Under the pieces are notes generated by a model that made no database searches, had not been told where the DNA came from, and was given only the letters and a program-made list of their open reading frames with translations. Below, one piece after another: positions 62,960-64,000 of a stretch of 64,000 nucleotides of DNA; within the stretch, counting starts at the first letter, position 1, and each line of letters begins with the position of its first letter. Position numbers and translations under genes: made by a program. The stretch comes from Anaerobacillus alkalilacustris (lineage in GTDB: Bacteria > Bacillota > Bacilli > Bacillales > Anaerobacillaceae): NCBI RefSeq assembly GCF_001866005.1, contig NZ_MLQR01000001.1:517978-581977 (forward strand), in the 5' to 3' direction.

Positions 62960-64000
62960 ATGACAACAAAGCCTAGTATTAATTGGTTAACAGATTTAAA
63001 TATTTTTGCTGTAAATCGTCTTCATGCTCATTCGGATCATGTTTATTTTGAAACGCTAAAGGAAGCAAAGAGTTGCGCACCAATGTCGTTAAGGCATGAT
63101 TTGAATGGATATTGGAAATTCAATTATGCAGTTAATGCATTAAGCAGACCTGAGCGGTTTTATGAGCTTGATTACAATTGTGTTGGATGGGGAGAAATTT
63201 CTGTACCTGGGCACATTCAGTTGCAAGGATATGATGAACCACAGTATGTAAATACAATGTACCCATGGGACGGTCATCATGACATTCGACCACCAGAAAT
63301 TCCAATTGATAAAAATCCAGTAGGTAGCTATATTAAATCGTTCCATCTCCCTGAAAATATGCAAAATGGTAAGCCTGTTTATATCTCTTTTCAAGGTGTA
63401 GAAGCAGCCTTTTATGTATGGTTAAATGGTGAGTTTATAGGTTATAGTGAAGACAGCTTTACCCCAGCTGAGTTTGAATTAACAAAATTTCTAGTCGAGG
63501 GTGAAAATAAGCTTGCTGTTGAAGTCTACCAACGATGTACGGGAAGTTGGATAGAAGATCAGGATTTTTGGAGATTTTCAGGGATTTTCAGAGATGTTTA
63601 TCTCTATACAGTTCCAGAAATTCATGTTTATGATTTACATGTACGAACAGAACTTAACTCTGCCTATGATCATGGAACACTTGAGACTGACCTTAAGTTC
63701 CTTTCGCCTGTGCCTGACGGTTCTGAGGTGACGGCTGAGTTATATGATAAAACTGGTCAAGTGGTAACTAGCGGTGAGGCAAAGCGACTAGATGATGAAA
63801 AATGGACACTTTCAATTCCTGTAAATACACCAGAGCTATGGAGTGCGGAAAAACCATATTTGTATACACTTTATCTTCTAGTACATAACCAATCTGGAAG
63901 TTTAGTAGAGGTCATTCCTCAAAAGGTTGGTTTCCGTAAATTTGAGTTGAAAGATAAGGTTATGTACTTAAACGGTGAGCGTATCGTATTTAAAGGTGTA
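62960..64000 (+). CDS. GH2 beta-galactosidase (LacZ type), 3' end outside window
   Basis: The first 347 codons of a GH2 enzyme; the frame is open to the last base. The N-terminal sugar-binding jelly-roll (about 1-220) has LRHDLNGYWKFNY, VPGHIQLQGYDEPQYVNTMY and the segment WIEDQDFWRFSGIFRDVYLY. An immunoglobulin-like domain follows (about 225-330), ending with the start of the barrel (NGERIVFKGV). The catalytic residues lie beyond the window. No signal peptide. ATG 62960 is chosen over the in-frame ATG 62945, which sits on the AAGGATG ribosome site. As last gene of the third importer cluster, it would hydrolyse imported beta-galactosides. Confidence 0.93.
   Translation, partial: MTTKPSINWLTDLNIFAVNRLHAHSDHVYFETLKEAKSCAPMSLRHDLNGYWKFNYAVNALSRPERFYELDYNCVGWGEISVPGHIQLQGYDEPQYVNTMYPWDGHHDIRPPEIPIDKNPVGSYIKSFHLPENMQNGKPVYISFQGVEAAFYVWLNGEFIGYSEDSFTPAEFELTKFLVEGENKLAVEVYQRCTGSWIEDQDFWRFSGIFRDVYLYTVPEIHVYDLHVRTELNSAYDHGTLETDLKFLSPVPDGSEVTAELYDKTGQVVTSGEAKRLDDEKWTLSIPVNTPELWSAEKPYLYTLYLLVHNQSGSLVEVIPQKVGFRKFELKDKVMYLNGERIVFKGV

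Overview
The window looks like a low-GC Bacillaceae chromosome, possibly an alkaliphile. Genes are AT-rich, with strong AGGAGG-type ribosome binding sites, frequent GTG/TTG starts, Bacillus-type XylR operators, YesM/YesN-type two-component systems, DUF624 (YesL-like) proteins and a Bacillus-type intergenic repeat. Most of it is a run of plant- and algal-polysaccharide utilisation loci, separated by decayed genes and repeats. No tRNA, rRNA, CRISPR array or intact insertion sequence was seen.

Region 1 (1-23.4 kb): a chemoreceptor cut by the window edge, then a beta-1,3-glucan (laminarin-type) locus. A LacI-family repressor has a CGAAAGCGCTTTCG operator at its own promoter. The same motif recurs four times before an ABC sugar importer and three times before a surface laminarinase. 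The importer is followed by a GH1 beta-glucosidase, a decayed GH30 gene, a large GH94/GH149/GH161-like phosphorylase, a domain-permuted GH3 beta-glucosidase, and a 1177-residue GH16 laminarinase with four carbohydrate-binding modules and an LPXTG-type anchor. Downstream are a DUF624 protein, a chimeric sugar-binding protein that has captured a copy of the laminarinase's last binding module, and an aldo-keto reductase. An IS1380-type transposase relic lies between.

Region 2 (24.1-33.7 kb): a nine-gene cluster resembling the uncharacterised E. coli ydjXYZ-ynjABCDEF locus. It has an FAD/Fe-S oxidoreductase, a CCG-domain subunit, a membrane-anchored rhodanese, a TVP38/TMEM64 membrane protein, a YnjB-like lipoprotein, two permeases, an ATPase and a CDP-alcohol phosphatidyltransferase. 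This is the best candidate for an undescribed system.

Region 3 (33.7-36.8 kb): two small membrane-associated proteins, then broken genes: a deoC-cdd deletion fusion and a selO remnant.

Region 4 (36.8-55.4 kb): a xylan/xylose locus. A YesMN-type two-component system, an ABC importer, a GH52 beta-xylosidase and a DUF624 protein are followed by a divergent XylR and a xyl operon: an M24-like protein, xylA, xylB, a degenerate phosphofructokinase homologue, transketolase and a GH43 enzyme.

Region 5 (55.9-64 kb): a second YesNM-type system, a third ABC sugar importer and a GH2 beta-galactosidase cut by the window end.

Extracellular or surface hydrolysis would feed three lipoprotein-dependent importers. 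Intracellular glycosidases, and probably a phosphorylase, would finish degradation. Xylose would enter the pentose phosphate pathway through XylA, XylB and transketolase.
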